Origin: an uncultured Oxalobacter sp.
GTDB taxonomy: Bacteria; Pseudomonadota; Gammaproteobacteria; Burkholderiales; Burkholderiaceae_D
NCBI GenBank assembly: GCA_934270705.1
Contig: CAKQQG010000011.1
Location: 1 to 36,265 of the forward strand
DNA length: 36,265 bases
Reading direction: 5' to 3'
In this document: piece after piece, positions 8,464 through 17,653 of the stretch
How positions within the stretch are numbered: the first letter of the stretch is position 1
How the letters are laid out: each line of letters begins with the position of its first letter
Program-made: the position numbers and the translations under genes
Notes under the pieces: model-generated
The model's input: only the letters and a program-made list of their open reading frames with translations
The model's database searches: none
Told to the model about the DNA's origin: nothing

Positions 8464-8982
8464 ATGGCAAAAATGCAACAAAAGACGCAGGGTGATCGGC
8501 CGGATGACGGATTGCGCGAAAAGATGATCGCGATCAATCGCGTAACGAAAGTCGTCAAGGGCGGTCGTATTATGGGTTTTGCTGCGCTGACGGTGGTCGG
8601 TGATGGCGATGGCCGCATCGGAATGGGCAAGGGCAAATCGAAAGAAGTGCCTATCGCTGTCCAGAAGGCAATGGAAGAAGCTCGCCGCAACATGATCAAG
8701 GTTACCCTCAAGGACGGTACCTTGCAGCATACGATTATCGGTAAGCATGGCGCTTCCAAGGTTATGCTCAATCCCGCGAAGCAGGGTACCGGTGTGATCG
8801 CAGGCGGTGCTATGCGTGCGATCTTCGACGTAATGGGGGTAACCAACGTTGTCGCCAAGTCCTTTGGCTCGAGCAATCCGTACAACATGGTCAGAGCGAC
8901 CCTCAATGCGCTGGCTTCGATGAACACGCCTGCCGATGTCGCAGCAAAACGCGGCAAGTCGGTAGAGGAAATTGTTGGATAA
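8464..8982 (+). CDS. rpsE: 30S ribosomal protein S5
   Basis: S5 contributes to decoding fidelity and the mRNA entry channel. The 172-residue protein has a double-stranded-RNA-binding fold at the N terminus with [20 protein letters not shown] and [21 protein letters not shown], and a C-terminal half with [21 protein letters not shown]. It begins 10 bases after rplR and its stop precedes rpmD by 10 bases. Confidence 0.97.
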   Translation: MAKMQQKTQGDRPDDGLREKMIAINRVTKVVKGGRIMGFAALTVVGDGDGRIGMGKGKSKEVPIAVQKAMEEARRNMIKVTLKDGTLQHTIIGKHGASKVMLNPAKQGTGVIAGGAMRAIFDVMGVTNVVAKSFGSSNPYNMVRATLNALASMNTPADVAAKRGKSVEEIVG

Positions 8983-8992
8983 GGTGATCGGC

Positions 8993-9172
8993 ATGTCTAA
9001 TCAAATTACCGTGAAACTGGTCAGAAGCCTGATCGGAACGCGCAAGTCGCATCGTGACACTGTTCGTGGTCTCGGGCTTCGTCGATTGAATTCCGTATCC
9101 ACTTTGCAGGACACGCCTGCTGTTCGTGGAATGATTAAGAAAGTATCGTATCTCGTTCAGGTTATTGCCTGA
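8993..9172 (+). CDS. rpmD: 50S ribosomal protein L30
   Basis: L30 is a small large-subunit protein. The 59-residue sequence after [21 protein letters not shown] continues [20 protein letters not shown] and ends VSYLVQVIA, matching the bacterial family of about 60 residues. The start at 8993 is used because upstream in-frame residues (from 8972) overlap rpsE and are absent from homologues. Confidence 0.96.
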   Translation: MSNQITVKLVRSLIGTRKSHRDTVRGLGLRRLNSVSTLQDTPAVRGMIKKVSYLVQVIA

Positions 9173-9196
9173 ACGAAGCGGCAAACAGGATAAGCT

Positions 9197-9628
9197 ATGA
9201 ATTTGAATAATTTGCAGCCTGCCTATGGCGCTAAACAGGCAAAGCGCAGAGTCGGTCGTGGTATCGGCAGCGGTTTGGGAAAGACGGCTGGTCGTGGTCA
9301 CAAGGGCCAAAAATCAAGAGCGGGCGGTTTCCACCGTGTCGGTTTTGAAGGCGGTCAGATGCCGTTGCAACGCCGTCTGCCGAAGCGTGGTTTCAAGTCT
9401 CCTGCTGCATTGACCCGTGCTGAAGTCCGTCTGTCCGATCTGGACAAGCTGGGTGTTGATGAAATCGATTTGCTGGTACTGAAGCAGGCTGGTCTGGTGT
9501 CCGGTCTGGTCAGGAATGTCAGAGTCATTCTTTCTGGCGAAATCAATCGCAGCGTGACCGTAAACGGACTTGTTGTGACCAAGGGAGCCAAGGCTGCCAT
9601 TGAAAGCAAGGGTGGCAAGGTCGCTTAA
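9197..9628 (+). CDS. rplO: 50S ribosomal protein L15
   Basis: L15 is a late-assembly 23S rRNA binding protein. The N-terminal glycine- and arginine-rich extension is visible ([21 protein letters not shown]) and is followed by [20 protein letters not shown]. Length 143 residues is normal. It starts 24 bases after rpmD with AGGATAAG as the likely ribosome binding site and is followed 25 bases later by secY. Confidence 0.97.
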   Translation: MNLNNLQPAYGAKQAKRRVGRGIGSGLGKTAGRGHKGQKSRAGGFHRVGFEGGQMPLQRRLPKRGFKSPAALTRAEVRLSDLDKLGVDEIDLLVLKQAGLVSGLVRNVRVILSGEINRSVTVNGLVVTKGAKAAIESKGGKVA

Positions 9629-9653
9629 GTAAACAACTAACAGGGGTATCCAG

Positions 9654-10988
9654 TTGGCAACGTCATCTAATTTGGCAAAAAATGCTACAGCCGGTTTTCC
9701 GTGGCGGCGTTTGTTGTTTTTGCTCGGAGCATTGGTAGTGTTCCGCATTGGTGCCCACATACCGGTTCCCGGCATCGATTCCGAACAGCTTGCCATGCTG
9801 TTCAGACAGAATCAGGGCGGTATTCTCGGCATGTTCAACATGTTCTCGGGTGGTGCGCTTTCGCGGTTTACCGTATTTGCTCTGGGCATCATGCCGTATA
9901 TTTCGGCCTCTATTATCATGCAGATGCTGGGTATCGTATCCCCGCAGATTGACGCATTGAAAAAGGAGGGCGAAGCCGGCAAGAGAAAGATGACGCAATA
10001 TACACGTTACGGTACACTTGTCCTGGCTGCATTTCAGGGACTGGGGATCGCTGTGGCGCTGGAATCGCAGCCCGGTCTGGTAATCGAGCCGGGCATGGCT
10101 TTCCGCTTTACGGCTGTCGTTACGCTTGTAACCGGTACAATGTTCCTGATGTGGCTTGGCGAACAGATCACCGAGCGTGGCTTGGGTAACGGTATCTCCA
10201 TGCTGATTTTCGCGGGTATCGCAGCAGGTTTGCCCAATGCGATCGGCGGTCTTGTCGAACTGGTTCGTACAGGTTCGATGAATACGCTGACTGCATTGAT
10301 CATTTGCGTTATCGTTGCTGTGGTTACCTTTCTGGTTGTTTTTATCGAAAGCGGTCAGCGTCGTATTCTGGTCAATTATGCAAAACGGCAAATCGGCAAC
10401 AAGATTTACGGCGGACAAAGCAGTTTTCTGCCATTGAAAGTCAATATGGCCGGTGTCATTCCGCCGATTTTCGCGTCGTCGATCATTCTGTTTCCGGCTA
10501 CGATCGTCGGCTGGTTCGCTACCGGCTCCGAGTCGGACAACATGTTCGTTCGTTTTTTGAAAGATTTGTCCGCGTCGCTGGCGCCGGGTGAACCGGTTCA
10601 TGCCATCTTATATGCGGCAGCCATCATCTTTTTCTGTTTCTTCTACACGGCATTGGTGTTTAATAGCCGTGAAACAGCAGATAATCTCAAAAAGAGTGGC
10701 GCTTTCATCCCTGGCATTCGCCCAGGGGACCAGACCGCACGCTATGTCGATAAAATTTTGATGAGATTGACACTGGCGGGCGCGATTTATGTTACATTAG
10801 TCTGTTTGTTGCCGGAATTTCTGGTCGCGCGTTGGCAGGTTCCGTTTTACTTCGGCGGTACGTCTCTCCTGATTATCGTCGTTGTCACGATGGATTTTAT
10901 GGCGCAGATCCAGAATTACATTATGTCCCAGCAGTACGATTCGCTGTTGAGGAAAGCAAATTTCAAGAGCAACAGCTTACAGCGTTAA
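9654..10988 (+). CDS. secY: Preprotein translocase channel subunit SecY
   Basis: SecY is the channel of the Sec translocon in the inner membrane, working with SecE, SecG and SecA. The 444-residue protein has about ten membrane segments, the plug-region signature [16 protein letters not shown] with [16 protein letters not shown], and the cytoplasmic loop motifs [15 protein letters not shown] and [15 protein letters not shown]. Translation starts with TTG at 9654, set by AGGGG at 9642-9646; no ATG is nearby. Placement after rplO is universal. A TTG start may lower its output relative to the ribosomal proteins. Confidence 0.97.
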   Translation: MATSSNLAKNATAGFPWRRLLFLLGALVVFRIGAHIPVPGIDSEQLAMLFRQNQGGILGMFNMFSGGALSRFTVFALGIMPYISASIIMQMLGIVSPQIDALKKEGEAGKRKMTQYTRYGTLVLAAFQGLGIAVALESQPGLVIEPGMAFRFTAVVTLVTGTMFLMWLGEQITERGLGNGISMLIFAGIAAGLPNAIGGLVELVRTGSMNTLTALIICVIVAVVTFLVVFIESGQRRILVNYAKRQIGNKIYGGQSSFLPLKVNMAGVIPPIFASSIILFPATIVGWFATGSESDNMFVRFLKDLSASLAPGEPVHAILYAAAIIFFCFFYTALVFNSRETADNLKKSGAFIPGIRPGDQTARYVDKILMRLTLAGAIYVTLVCLLPEFLVARWQVPFYFGGTSLLIIVVVTMDFMAQIQNYIMSQQYDSLLRKANFKSNSLQR

Positions 10989-11012
10989 TAATTCATAAAA
11001 GATATTGGTTTT

Positions 11013-11231
11013 ATGGCTAAAGATGACGTTATCCAGATGCAGGGCGAGATCGTCGATAACTTGCCCAATGCGACTTTTCGCGTAAAACTGGAAAATGGAC
11101 ATATGGTTCTCGGGCATATTTCCGGCAAGATGCGTATGAATTACATTCGTATTCTTCCGGGCGACAAGGTAACGGTAGAGCTGACCCCTTATGATTTGAG
11201 TCGTGCTCGCATTGTGTTCAGAACAAAATAG
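11013..11231 (+). CDS. infA: Translation initiation factor IF-1
   Basis: IF-1 occupies the ribosomal A site during initiation. The 72-residue OB-fold protein [40 protein letters not shown] and [19 protein letters not shown] is typical for betaproteobacteria, where infA lies between secY and rpmJ. The ribosome binding site is weak (only AAAAGATA upstream), unlike neighbouring genes. Confidence 0.97.
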   Translation: MAKDDVIQMQGEIVDNLPNATFRVKLENGHMVLGHISGKMRMNYIRILPGDKVTVELTPYDLSRARIVFRTK

Positions 11232-11264
11232 CTGGATTCAACAGTTTTTAGAAAGAGGGTGAAA

Positions 11265-11378
11265 ATGAAGGTTCAGGCATCAGTCAAGCGGATTTGCCGC
11301 AACTGCAAAATCATCAAGAGAAAGGGCGTGGTTCGCGTGATCTGCACCGAAGCACGTCATAAACAGAGACAAGGTTAA
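11265..11378 (+). CDS. rpmJ: 50S ribosomal protein L36 (zinc-binding form)
   Basis: This 37-codon gene encodes [20 protein letters not shown] followed by [17 protein letters not shown], ending in TAA at 11376-11378. The zinc ligands Cys11, Cys14, Cys27 and His32 are all present, so it is the C-plus form of L36. AGAGGG ahead of the ATG is a good ribosome binding site. It lies between infA and rpsM as in most bacteria. Confidence 0.97.
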   Translation: MKVQASVKRICRNCKIIKRKGVVRVICTEARHKQRQG

Positions 11379-11403
11379 TTAACGTCAATTTAGGACAGAA
11401 CGA

Positions 11404-11769
11404 ATGGCACGTATTGCAGGGGTTAATATTCCCAACCATCAACACATTGTCATTGGCCTGACGGCTATTTACGGTATCGGACGTCCGAGAGCACAGTCTA
11501 TCTGTGCCGCTACTGGAGTCGATCCGACCAAGAAAGTCAAGGATCTCGATGACAACGAACTTGAAAAACTTCGCGTCGAAATCGACAAATTCGTGATCGA
11601 AGGCGATCTGCGCCGTGAAGTTTCCATGAGTATCAAGCGATTGATGGATCTGGGTTGTTATCGTGGTTTGCGCCATCGCCGTGGTTTGCCGGTCAGAGGC
11701 CAGCGTACACGGACGAACGCGCGAACCAGAAAAGGTCCACGTAAAGCTGCACAGTCTTTGAAGAAATAA
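11404..11769 (+). CDS. rpsM: 30S ribosomal protein S13
   Basis: S13 forms bridges to the large subunit from the head of the 30S particle. The 121-residue sequence [39 protein letters not shown] and the basic tail [20 protein letters not shown] are diagnostic. Only 25 bases separate it from rpmJ, so there is no room for an E. coli-like alpha-operon pseudoknot at this position. Confidence 0.97.
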   Translation: MARIAGVNIPNHQHIVIGLTAIYGIGRPRAQSICAATGVDPTKKVKDLDDNELEKLRVEIDKFVIEGDLRREVSMSIKRLMDLGCYRGLRHRRGLPVRGQRTRTNARTRKGPRKAAQSLKK

Positions 11770-11816
11770 TGCAGGCATACGTAGTTTGAACAAGTAAGAC
11801 GGATCGAGGAATTTTT

Positions 11817-12218
11817 ATGGCAAAAGCATCGAATAGTGCAGCAGCTCGCGTGCGCAAGAAGGTGAAGAGAAATATTGCAGAAGGTGTTGCACATGTGCAT
11901 GCTTCTTTCAACAACACCATCATTACCATTACGGATCGCCAGGGCAACGCACTGACGTGGGCTACTTCCGGTGGTGCAGGTTTCAAGGGCTCCCGCAAGT
12001 CCACTCCGTTTGCAGCACAGGTTGCCGCAGAAGCAGCAGGCAAGGTAGCTATCGAATACGGTATCAAGAATCTGGAAGTCAAGATCAAGGGCCCGGGGCC
12101 TGGTCGTGAATCGGCTGTTCGCGCATTGAACGGTCTCGGAATTCGCATTACGCAGATTCAGGATATTACACCGATTCCGCATAATGGCTGCCGCCCGCCA
12201 AAGCGTCGCCGTATCTGA
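11817..12218 (+). CDS. rpsK: 30S ribosomal protein S11
   Basis: S11 lies on the platform near the E site. The 133-residue sequence contains [40 protein letters not shown] and the end [15 protein letters not shown], which is the invariant C-terminal signature. GAGGA precedes the start. It is followed by an 89-base gap containing two hairpins before rpsD. Confidence 0.97.
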   Translation: MAKASNSAAARVRKKVKRNIAEGVAHVHASFNNTIITITDRQGNALTWATSGGAGFKGSRKSTPFAAQVAAEAAGKVAIEYGIKNLEVKIKGPGPGRESAVRALNGLGIRITQIQDITPIPHNGCRPPKRRRI

Positions 12219-12240
12219 TTTCATTGTAAAGAAGACCACT

Positions 12241-12281
12241 GTTATGCCGTTTGTGGCATAACTTGCGCCTGTAGCGAGGCG
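12241..12281 (+). other. Two tandem hairpins between rpsK and rpsD
   Basis: GTTATGCC (12241-12248) and GGCATAAC (12255-12262) form a perfect 8-bp stem with a 6-base loop. Immediately after, CGCCT (12266-12270) and AGGCG (12277-12281) form a 5-bp stem. No T run follows either. The gap is unusually large for this operon, so a leader for rpsD, possibly an S4-responsive site, is conceivable but not demonstrated. Confidence 0.5.
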
Positions 12282-12307
12282 TCAATCAATTTTGAAAAGG
12301 AATTATT

Positions 12308-12931
12308 GTGGCACGATATATCGGACCAAAAGCAAAGCTTTCCCGCCGTGAAGGCACTGATCTCTTCCTGAAGAGCGCAAGACGCTCTCTCGACTCCAAA
12401 TGCAAACTGGATGTCAAACCCGGCCAGCATGGTATGAAATCGGGTGCCCGTACATCCGACTACGGCAATCAGCTGCGTGAAAAACAGAAGGTCAAGCGTA
12501 TGTATGGCATTCTGGAAAAACAGTTCCGTCGTTATTTTGCCGAAGCTGAACGCAGAAAGGGCAATACTGGCGACAACCTGATGCAGTTGCTTGAATGCCG
12601 TCTGGACAATGTTGTTTATCGTATGGGCTTCGGTTCCACACGTGCTGAAAGTCGCCAGCTGGTCAGCCATCAGGCACTGATGGTCAATGGCAAGGTTGTC
12701 AATATTCCTTCGTATCTGGTTAAACCTGAAGACGTCATCACTGTTCGTGAAAAAGCCAAGAAGCAGGCTCGCATCATCGAATCGCTTTCCCTAGCCGAAC
12801 AGATCGGTATGGCCGATTGGGTTTCTGTCGATTCCAAGAAGATGGAAGGCGTTTTCAAGCGCATTCCGGATCGCAGCGAATTTGCAAACGACGTCAACGA
12901 ATCGCTGATCATCGAATTGTATTCACGTTAA
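12308..12931 (+). CDS. rpsD: 30S ribosomal protein S4
   Basis: S4 is the primary assembly protein of the 30S body and represses the alpha operon in E. coli. The 207-residue sequence [20 protein letters not shown] has the S4 RNA-binding domain around residues 97-160 ([20 protein letters not shown] and [14 protein letters not shown]). Translation begins with GTG at 12308, set by AAAAGG at 12295-12300; the N-terminal ARYIGP matches homologues exactly. The two hairpins upstream may control it. Confidence 0.97.
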   Translation: MARYIGPKAKLSRREGTDLFLKSARRSLDSKCKLDVKPGQHGMKSGARTSDYGNQLREKQKVKRMYGILEKQFRRYFAEAERRKGNTGDNLMQLLECRLDNVVYRMGFGSTRAESRQLVSHQALMVNGKVVNIPSYLVKPEDVITVREKAKKQARIIESLSLAEQIGMADWVSVDSKKMEGVFKRIPDRSEFANDVNESLIIELYSR

Positions 12932-12998
12932 TTACCGCATTATCAGAGCCATCAGCCTTATTGGTGTAACGAGCCAAGGGTATTGAAAAGGACAAATT

Positions 12999-13976
12999 AT
13001 GCAAAACAACTTTCTCAAACCGCGTATTATCAACGTCGAATCGCTGGGTGGCGGTCGTTCCGTTGTCGAAATGGAACCGTTTGAACGCGGTTATGGACAT
13101 ACGCTGGGTAATGCGTTGCGACGCGTGCTCCTGTCGTCCATGACGGGGTATGCGCCTACGGAAGTCACGATTGCCGGCGTCGTTCATGAATATTCGACGC
13201 TGGATGGCGTTCAGGAAGATGTAGTCGATCTGCTTCTGAACCTCAAGGGCGTCGTTTTCAAGCTGCACAACCGCGATTCGATCACACTGTCTCTGAAAAA
13301 AACGGGACCGGGTGTAGTCACAGCAGGCGATATTGAATTGCCTCACGACGTCGAAATCATCAATCCGGATCATGTCATCGCAAATCTTGCGGACAACGGC
13401 AAGCTCGACATGCAGATCAAGGTTGAAAAGGGACGCGGATATGTTCCGGGTAATGTCAGACGTTTGTCGGAAGATGCGAACAAGACTATTGGACGTATCA
13501 TTCTGGATGCATCTTTCTCACCGGTACGCCGTGTTTCCTATTCTGTCGAATCCGCACGTGTCGAACAGCGTACAGATCTGGACAAGCTGATCATCAATAT
13601 CGAAACCAACGGCGTCATTACTGCTGAAGAAGCGATCCGCCAGTCGGCACGTATTCTGGTTGATCAGCTCAGCGTCTTTGCCGCTCTGGAAGGTACAGAA
13701 ACGACATCTGAAGCACTGACGCAAGTGCCGGCTGTCGATCCGATCCTGCTGCGTCCCGTCGATGATCTGGAATTGACTGTGCGTTCGGCAAATTGCCTGA
13801 AAGCCGAAAATATCAATTACATCGGCGATCTGATCCAGCGTAGCGAAAACGAATTGCTGAAAACCCCGAATCTGGGGCGCAAGTCACTCAACGAAATCAA
13901 GGAGGTGCTTGCTTCCAGAGGTTTGACCTTGGGTATGCGTCTGGATAACTGGCCACCTGCCGGACTAGAAAAATAA
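12999..13976 (+). CDS. rpoA: RNA polymerase alpha subunit
   Basis: RpoA nucleates RNA polymerase assembly and its C-terminal domain binds UP elements and activators. The 325-residue protein has the dimerising N-terminal domain ([20 protein letters not shown], about residues 30-50) and a C-terminal domain with [19 protein letters not shown], which includes the DNA-contacting arginine equivalent to E. coli R265, then [16 protein letters not shown]. It lies between rpsD and rplQ as in other proteobacteria. Confidence 0.98.
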   Translation: MQNNFLKPRIINVESLGGGRSVVEMEPFERGYGHTLGNALRRVLLSSMTGYAPTEVTIAGVVHEYSTLDGVQEDVVDLLLNLKGVVFKLHNRDSITLSLKKTGPGVVTAGDIELPHDVEIINPDHVIANLADNGKLDMQIKVEKGRGYVPGNVRRLSEDANKTIGRIILDASFSPVRRVSYSVESARVEQRTDLDKLIINIETNGVITAEEAIRQSARILVDQLSVFAALEGTETTSEALTQVPAVDPILLRPVDDLELTVRSANCLKAENINYIGDLIQRSENELLKTPNLGRKSLNEIKEVLASRGLTLGMRLDNWPPAGLEK

Positions 13977-14047
13977 TGTTTAACCCGAACGGCCCGCAGT
14001 TCTGACTGATAGAAGAGCCGTATTGAAAGATTTATAAGGAAAATATC

Positions 14048-14440
14048 ATGCGTCATCGTCATGGTTTGAGAAAACTGAACCGTACTTCTTCCCACCGTCT
14101 GGCCATGCTTCGTAATATGACGGTTTCCCTGCTCCGTCATGAAGCGATCAAGACCACTTTGCCGAAGGCCAAGGAATTGCGTCGCGTTGTAGAACCGATC
14201 ATTACTCTCGGCAAGACCAATACCGTAGCCAACAAGCGTCTGGCATTCAATCGTTTGCGCGATCGTGAAATCGTCGTCAAGCTCTTCAATGTGCTGGGTC
14301 CGCGTTTCGCCAATCGTAACGGTGGTTATCTGCGTATTCTGAAGATGGGCTTCAGACTGGGTGACAATGCTCCGATGGCATATGTCGAACTGCTCGACAG
14401 ACCACAGGAAGCCAAAACGGAAGCCGCAGAAAGCAAATAA
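14048..14440 (+). CDS. rplQ: 50S ribosomal protein L17
   Basis: L17 is a tunnel-exit protein. The sequence [40 protein letters not shown] and [20 protein letters not shown] is standard, with a short Glu/Lys-rich end giving 130 residues. It is the last gene of the alpha block; a strong terminator begins about 20 bases after its stop. Confidence 0.97.
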   Translation: MRHRHGLRKLNRTSSHRLAMLRNMTVSLLRHEAIKTTLPKAKELRRVVEPIITLGKTNTVANKRLAFNRLRDREIVVKLFNVLGPRFANRNGGYLRILKMGFRLGDNAPMAYVELLDRPQEAKTEAAESK

Positions 14441-14459
14441 GTTTTTTGTACTCTGTTGC

Positions 14460-14486
14460 AAGGGCTGGAATTTCCAGCCCTTTTTT
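14460..14486 (+). terminator. Intrinsic terminator of the ribosomal supercluster
   Basis: AAGGGCTGG (14460-14468) pairs with CCAGCCCTT (14474-14482) around a 5-base loop, and the stem runs into a T tract (14481-14486). This is a classic Rho-independent terminator, placed directly after rplQ and before cutA. Confidence 0.92.
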
Positions 14487-14547
14487 ATTGCCATGAAATA
14501 TCGCCGGCTGTGGCATACTCGTTCCAAAGACACTGTGGGAGAATGAA

Positions 14548-14865
14548 ATGGAAAAACCGATTCTGGTTTTTTGCACCGTACCAGACGATGATATTGCACG
14601 ACGTCTGGCCAGGGTGTTGGTGGAACGAAGACTTGCTGCGTGCGTGAATTGCTCGGCGGCATCGCATTCCGTTTATCGCTGGGAAGGTAAAGTGGAAGAT
14701 GCGCGTGAGATTACCCTGACGATAAAGACAGTCAGCGATCGGTATGATGCTGTCGAGGAGACGATACAGTCGATGCATCCATATGATTTGCCGGAAATAC
14801 TGGCGGTACCCGTCGTTTTCGGACTACGACCGTATCTGGAATGGATTGCCAGTGAAACGGTCTGA
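14548..14865 (+). CDS. cutA: CutA-family divalent-ion tolerance protein
   Basis: CutA is a small trimeric cytoplasmic protein with a PII-like fold, linked by genetics to copper and other divalent metal tolerance; its exact activity is unsettled. The 105-residue sequence shows the family features VFCTVPDDDIARRLARVLVE, RRLAACVNC, VYRWEGKVEDAREITLTIKT and HPYDLPEILAVPV. GGGAGA at 14537-14542 fits the ATG at 14548. It follows the rplQ terminator and precedes a convergent gene. Near the ribosomal cluster it is in its usual betaproteobacterial place. Confidence 0.93.
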   Translation: MEKPILVFCTVPDDDIARRLARVLVERRLAACVNCSAASHSVYRWEGKVEDAREITLTIKTVSDRYDAVEETIQSMHPYDLPEILAVPVVFGLRPYLEWIASETV

Positions 14866-14879
14866 GATATCGCCTGTCT

Positions 14880-15506
14880 TCAAAGGCATTGTGAAGCTAT
14901 CAGGCTGAAGCCGACAATGACGGGAATGGAAAGATTATCGTCGATATGAAGGCGGTTTTCATAGATTTCTGCAAATGTCGCCAGAGTGATGCCGAATGTT
15001 CCACTCACCAGAAATGAAAATGGTTGCCGATAATAATGACAGAATATCAGCAGGACAATGGACGAAAAAAACCAGAAGGCTATGCTGCCTTCGATGCTTT
15101 TTGTGCCCATGTTGATTTTATGTCGTCCCAATTTTCTGCCAACCAGTGCGGCGAAGGTGTCTCCGACAAGCATGACGGACAGGGCAGTCATGGCGATGAT
15201 TCCGGGAAACAAAATCGTGACTGCCAGTGCTCCGGCGATAAGGTATGGTGCTCCGCTGGGGCGGAAGGTGACCTGCGTTTCTTCTTCGCGCAGGATACGA
15301 TTGAACATGGCACCGTAAGTCATGGTGAAAATCGGCCAGCGCTTATGGTTCCCGTACTCAACAAGCAGCGTAATGACCAGCAATGAGGCGAACAGGGCGA
15401 TATTGAACCATTTTGGGAAATAGCCAATAGATACCACCATCCAGAGGGAACTGAGATGGATGATTTTTCTGAATACTTCGTGACCGTATGAAATCGGTTT
15501 GTTCAT
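14880..15506 (-). CDS. Polyprenol/diacylglycerol kinase-family integral membrane protein
   Basis: This 208-residue protein has about six to seven hydrophobic segments (for example residues 32-50, 85-105, 138-155 and 186-206). The motif MLVGDTFAALVGRKLGRHKI followed by KSIEGSIAFW is typical of the SEC59/VTE5/dolichol-kinase and phosphatidate cytidylyltransferase-like superfamily, where GD and the (K/T)xxEG segments bind nucleotide and metal. Likely it phosphorylates or activates a prenol or lipid headgroup in the inner membrane, but the substrate cannot be read from sequence. It is convergent with cutA, 14 bases apart, and reads in the same direction as engB upstream. Confidence 0.75.
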   Translation of the reverse strand: MNKPISYGHEVFRKIIHLSSLWMVVSIGYFPKWFNIALFASLLVITLLVEYGNHKRWPIFTMTYGAMFNRILREEETQVTFRPSGAPYLIAGALAVTILFPGIIAMTALSVMLVGDTFAALVGRKLGRHKINMGTKSIEGSIAFWFFSSIVLLIFCHYYRQPFSFLVSGTFGITLATFAEIYENRLHIDDNLSIPVIVGFSLIASQCL

Positions 15507-15586
15507 CGGGTTGTCTGCGTTTGGAGGGGTCTTGCAGAAGGCGCATTGTATGCGAGCATGATAATGGAGCGTCCGGATAAATTTCT

Positions 15587-15598
15587 GTGAAATTTCAC
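15587..15598. other. Perfect 12-bp palindrome upstream of the polyprenol kinase-like gene
   Basis: GTGAAATTTCAC is fully palindromic and AT-rich in the centre, lying about 80 bases before the start at 15506 in the 133-base gap between engB and the kinase-like gene. A further GAAATTT-like half (AAATTTC, 15580-15586) adjoins it. It resembles a repressor operator in form; no specific regulator is recognised. Confidence 0.35.
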
Positions 15599-15639
15599 TT
15601 AAATACCGAATGGGCGGCTCATACTGTCATAGCAGCACG

Positions 15640-16305
15640 CTATGCGGAAACAGATGCCAGTTGCAGAATGGCGGTAGTGGCATCCTGGAGACCATTGCGC
15701 TTCATGGAAGAAAAAAGTTGTGCCGAAAACGGAAATGGCATGCCTTTATCATCGACATAGCTCGAGAGGATGGTATTTGTCTGCTTCAGGACGCTGGTAG
15801 ATTCGCTGCGATTGAGTTTATCGGATTTCGTCAGCAGGCAGTGAACGGGCTTCCCCGTCGGCGCGAACCATTCCAGCAGTTCGACGTCAAGCGGCTGGAA
15901 AGGGTGACGGGCATCCATGACCAGTATCAATGCTTTCAACTGTTGTCGTGTCATCAGGTAGTCGCTCAACAGTTTTTGCCAGTGGTTTTTTGCTGCGCCT
16001 GATACTTGTGCATAGCCATAACCTGGCAAATCGACCAGAAACAATTCGATCTCGCGCAGATTGATCGGGTCATGGCGATGCTGTGCGACATGGCCGCCGC
16101 CAATGGCAAAATAATTGATATGCTGGGTTCGCCCTGGGGTTCTTGAGGCGAAGGCCAAGCCTTTCTGGTTGCATAATGTATTGATTGCCGAAGATTTTCC
16201 CGCATTGGAGCGGCCGACAAAAGCGATCTCCGGCACGTCAAGACGAGGCAAGTCATGCAAATGATTGACGGTTTTGAAAAAGCGTGCTTGCCATAACTTC
16301 GACAT
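15640..16305 (-). CDS. engB: Ribosome-assembly GTPase EngB (YihA/YsxC)
   Basis: EngB is a TrmE-Era-family GTPase needed for late large-subunit assembly and often linked to division. All G motifs are visible in the 221-residue protein: G1 GRSNAGKS at 31-38, G2 threonine in SRTPGRTQ (57), G3 DLPG at 92-95, G4 TKSD at 159-162, and G5 FSA near 192-195. The insert [20 protein letters not shown] (67-86) between G2 and G3 is longer than in E. coli. The adjacent minus-strand lysA ends 50 bases upstream. Confidence 0.95.
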   Translation of the reverse strand: MSKLWQARFFKTVNHLHDLPRLDVPEIAFVGRSNAGKSSAINTLCNQKGLAFASRTPGRTQHINYFAIGGGHVAQHRHDPINLREIELFLVDLPGYGYAQVSGAAKNHWQKLLSDYLMTRQQLKALILVMDARHPFQPLDVELLEWFAPTGKPVHCLLTKSDKLNRSESTSVLKQTNTILSSYVDDKGMPFPFSAQLFSSMKRNGLQDATTAILQLASVSA

Positions 16306-16319
16306 GATGACTCCGATTG

Positions 16320-16342
16320 GGCGGAATAGTGACTATCCCGCC
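16320..16342 (-). other. Hairpin between lysA and engB
   Basis: GGCGGAATAGT (16320-16330) is complementary to 16332-16342 with a single A-C mismatch, giving an imperfect stem with an effective 5-base loop. It lies in the 50-base gap between two minus-strand genes and has no T run on the minus strand, so processing or partial attenuation is likelier than clean termination. Confidence 0.45.
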
Positions 16343-16355
16343 GGATGGTAAAGAT

Positions 16356-17648
16356 TCAGGATACGACACTTTCCAGTGCGAACAGTTCTTCAGGCCGTTC
16401 ACGTTTTCGGATCAGATGAACCCGTCCGTCGGAGACAAGAACTTCTGCAGCGCGTCCTCGTGTGTTGTAGTTGGAAGACATGGCCATGCCATAGGCGCCG
16501 GCGCTCATGATTGCAAGCAAGTCTCCTGCCTCAATAGTCAGTTTTCGCTGGCGTGCCAACCAGTCACCGGATTCACAGACAGGGCCGACAATGTCGTATG
16601 TAACGGCATCGCCGGTTCGTTTTGTGACAGGTAATACACCATGCCATGCTTCGTAAAGCGAAGGACGCATCAGGTCGTTCATGGCGGCATCAACGATCGC
16701 AAAATGTTTCGCCGCATTGGTTTTCAGATACTGGACTTCCGTAAGTAGAAGTCCCGCGTTACCTGAAATGGAACGGCCAGGTTCGAAGACTATGGTAAAG
16801 GGCTTTCCGGGGTGTTTCGCAGTTTTCCATGCGGTGATACGGTGAAAAACACGGTCAATATAATCTGCAACGGGAACCGGTTGTTCATCGTCATAGGTGA
16901 TACCGATACCGCCGCCGATATCGATGTGGCGCAGTTCGATGCCGTGTTGTCCCAGACGGTCGAACAAATCGGTCAGTTTGTCGAGCGCCTCAAGCAACGG
17001 TGAATCATCCAGTAACTGGGAGCCGATATGGCAATCGATACCGGTTACCGCAATATTTGGCATTTTTGCTGCCGTCAGATAGCTTGGGAGTGCTTCCTCG
17101 TACGGGATGCCGAATTTGTTTTCTTTCAGGCCGGTCGATATGTAAGGATGGGTCTTGGGATCGACGTCCGGGTTGACACGGAAGGAGACACGTGCGGTTT
17201 TGTTCATTTCCGAAGCGATCTGATTGATGCGATGCAGTTCGGCCAGCGATTCGATATTGAAGCAGAGAATGTCATGTTCCAGTGCGAGGCGGATTTCTGC
17301 GGCGGTTTTGCCGACACCGGAGAAAATGACTTTGCCGGGATCTCCACCAGCTGCGATCACGCGCAGCAGTTCGCCACCGGATACGATATCGAAACCTGCT
17401 CCTTCACGTCCGAGTATGTCAAGGATGGCGATGTTGGAGTTGGATTTGACCGAATAACAGACCAGTGAGCTGATTTCGTCCGACTGGTGCGCGCGGCATG
17501 CCGTGGCGTACTGGTGGTAATGATCGGCAAGAGCCTCTCTTGAATAGACATAAAGCGGCGTTCCGTATTGCGATGCCAGTTCGTCAAGCCGTATGCCATC
17601 GACGGTCAGGATGTCGTTGCGATAATAAAAATGAGGAACTGTTTTCAT
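16356..17648 (-). CDS. lysA: Diaminopimelate decarboxylase
   Basis: LysA converts meso-diaminopimelate to L-lysine with pyridoxal phosphate, the last step of lysine synthesis. In the 430-residue sequence the PLP lysine is K68 in CYSVKSNSN; the barrel motifs HIGSQLLD and DIGGGIGITYDDE, the phosphate-binding EPGRSISGN and the active-site CESGDW of the C-terminal domain are all present. Its start lies 5 bases after the stop of the LptM-like lipoprotein gene, so the two are one transcript. Pairing of the two genes is common in proteobacteria. Confidence 0.97.
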   Translation of the reverse strand: MKTVPHFYYRNDILTVDGIRLDELASQYGTPLYVYSREALADHYHQYATACRAHQSDEISSLVCYSVKSNSNIAILDILGREGAGFDIVSGGELLRVIAAGGDPGKVIFSGVGKTAAEIRLALEHDILCFNIESLAELHRINQIASEMNKTARVSFRVNPDVDPKTHPYISTGLKENKFGIPYEEALPSYLTAAKMPNIAVTGIDCHIGSQLLDDSPLLEALDKLTDLFDRLGQHGIELRHIDIGGGIGITYDDEQPVPVADYIDRVFHRITAWKTAKHPGKPFTIVFEPGRSISGNAGLLLTEVQYLKTNAAKHFAIVDAAMNDLMRPSLYEAWHGVLPVTKRTGDAVTYDIVGPVCESGDWLARQRKLTIEAGDLLAIMSAGAYGMAMSSNYNTRGRAAEVLVSDGRVHLIRKRERPEELFALESVVS

Positions 17649-17653
17649 GGTAT

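Noticed and set aside
9663..10601. Minus-strand open frame of 312 codons opposite secY
   Set aside because: Composition is Gln/His/Arg-rich and highly polar, the usual mirror of a hydrophobic membrane gene.
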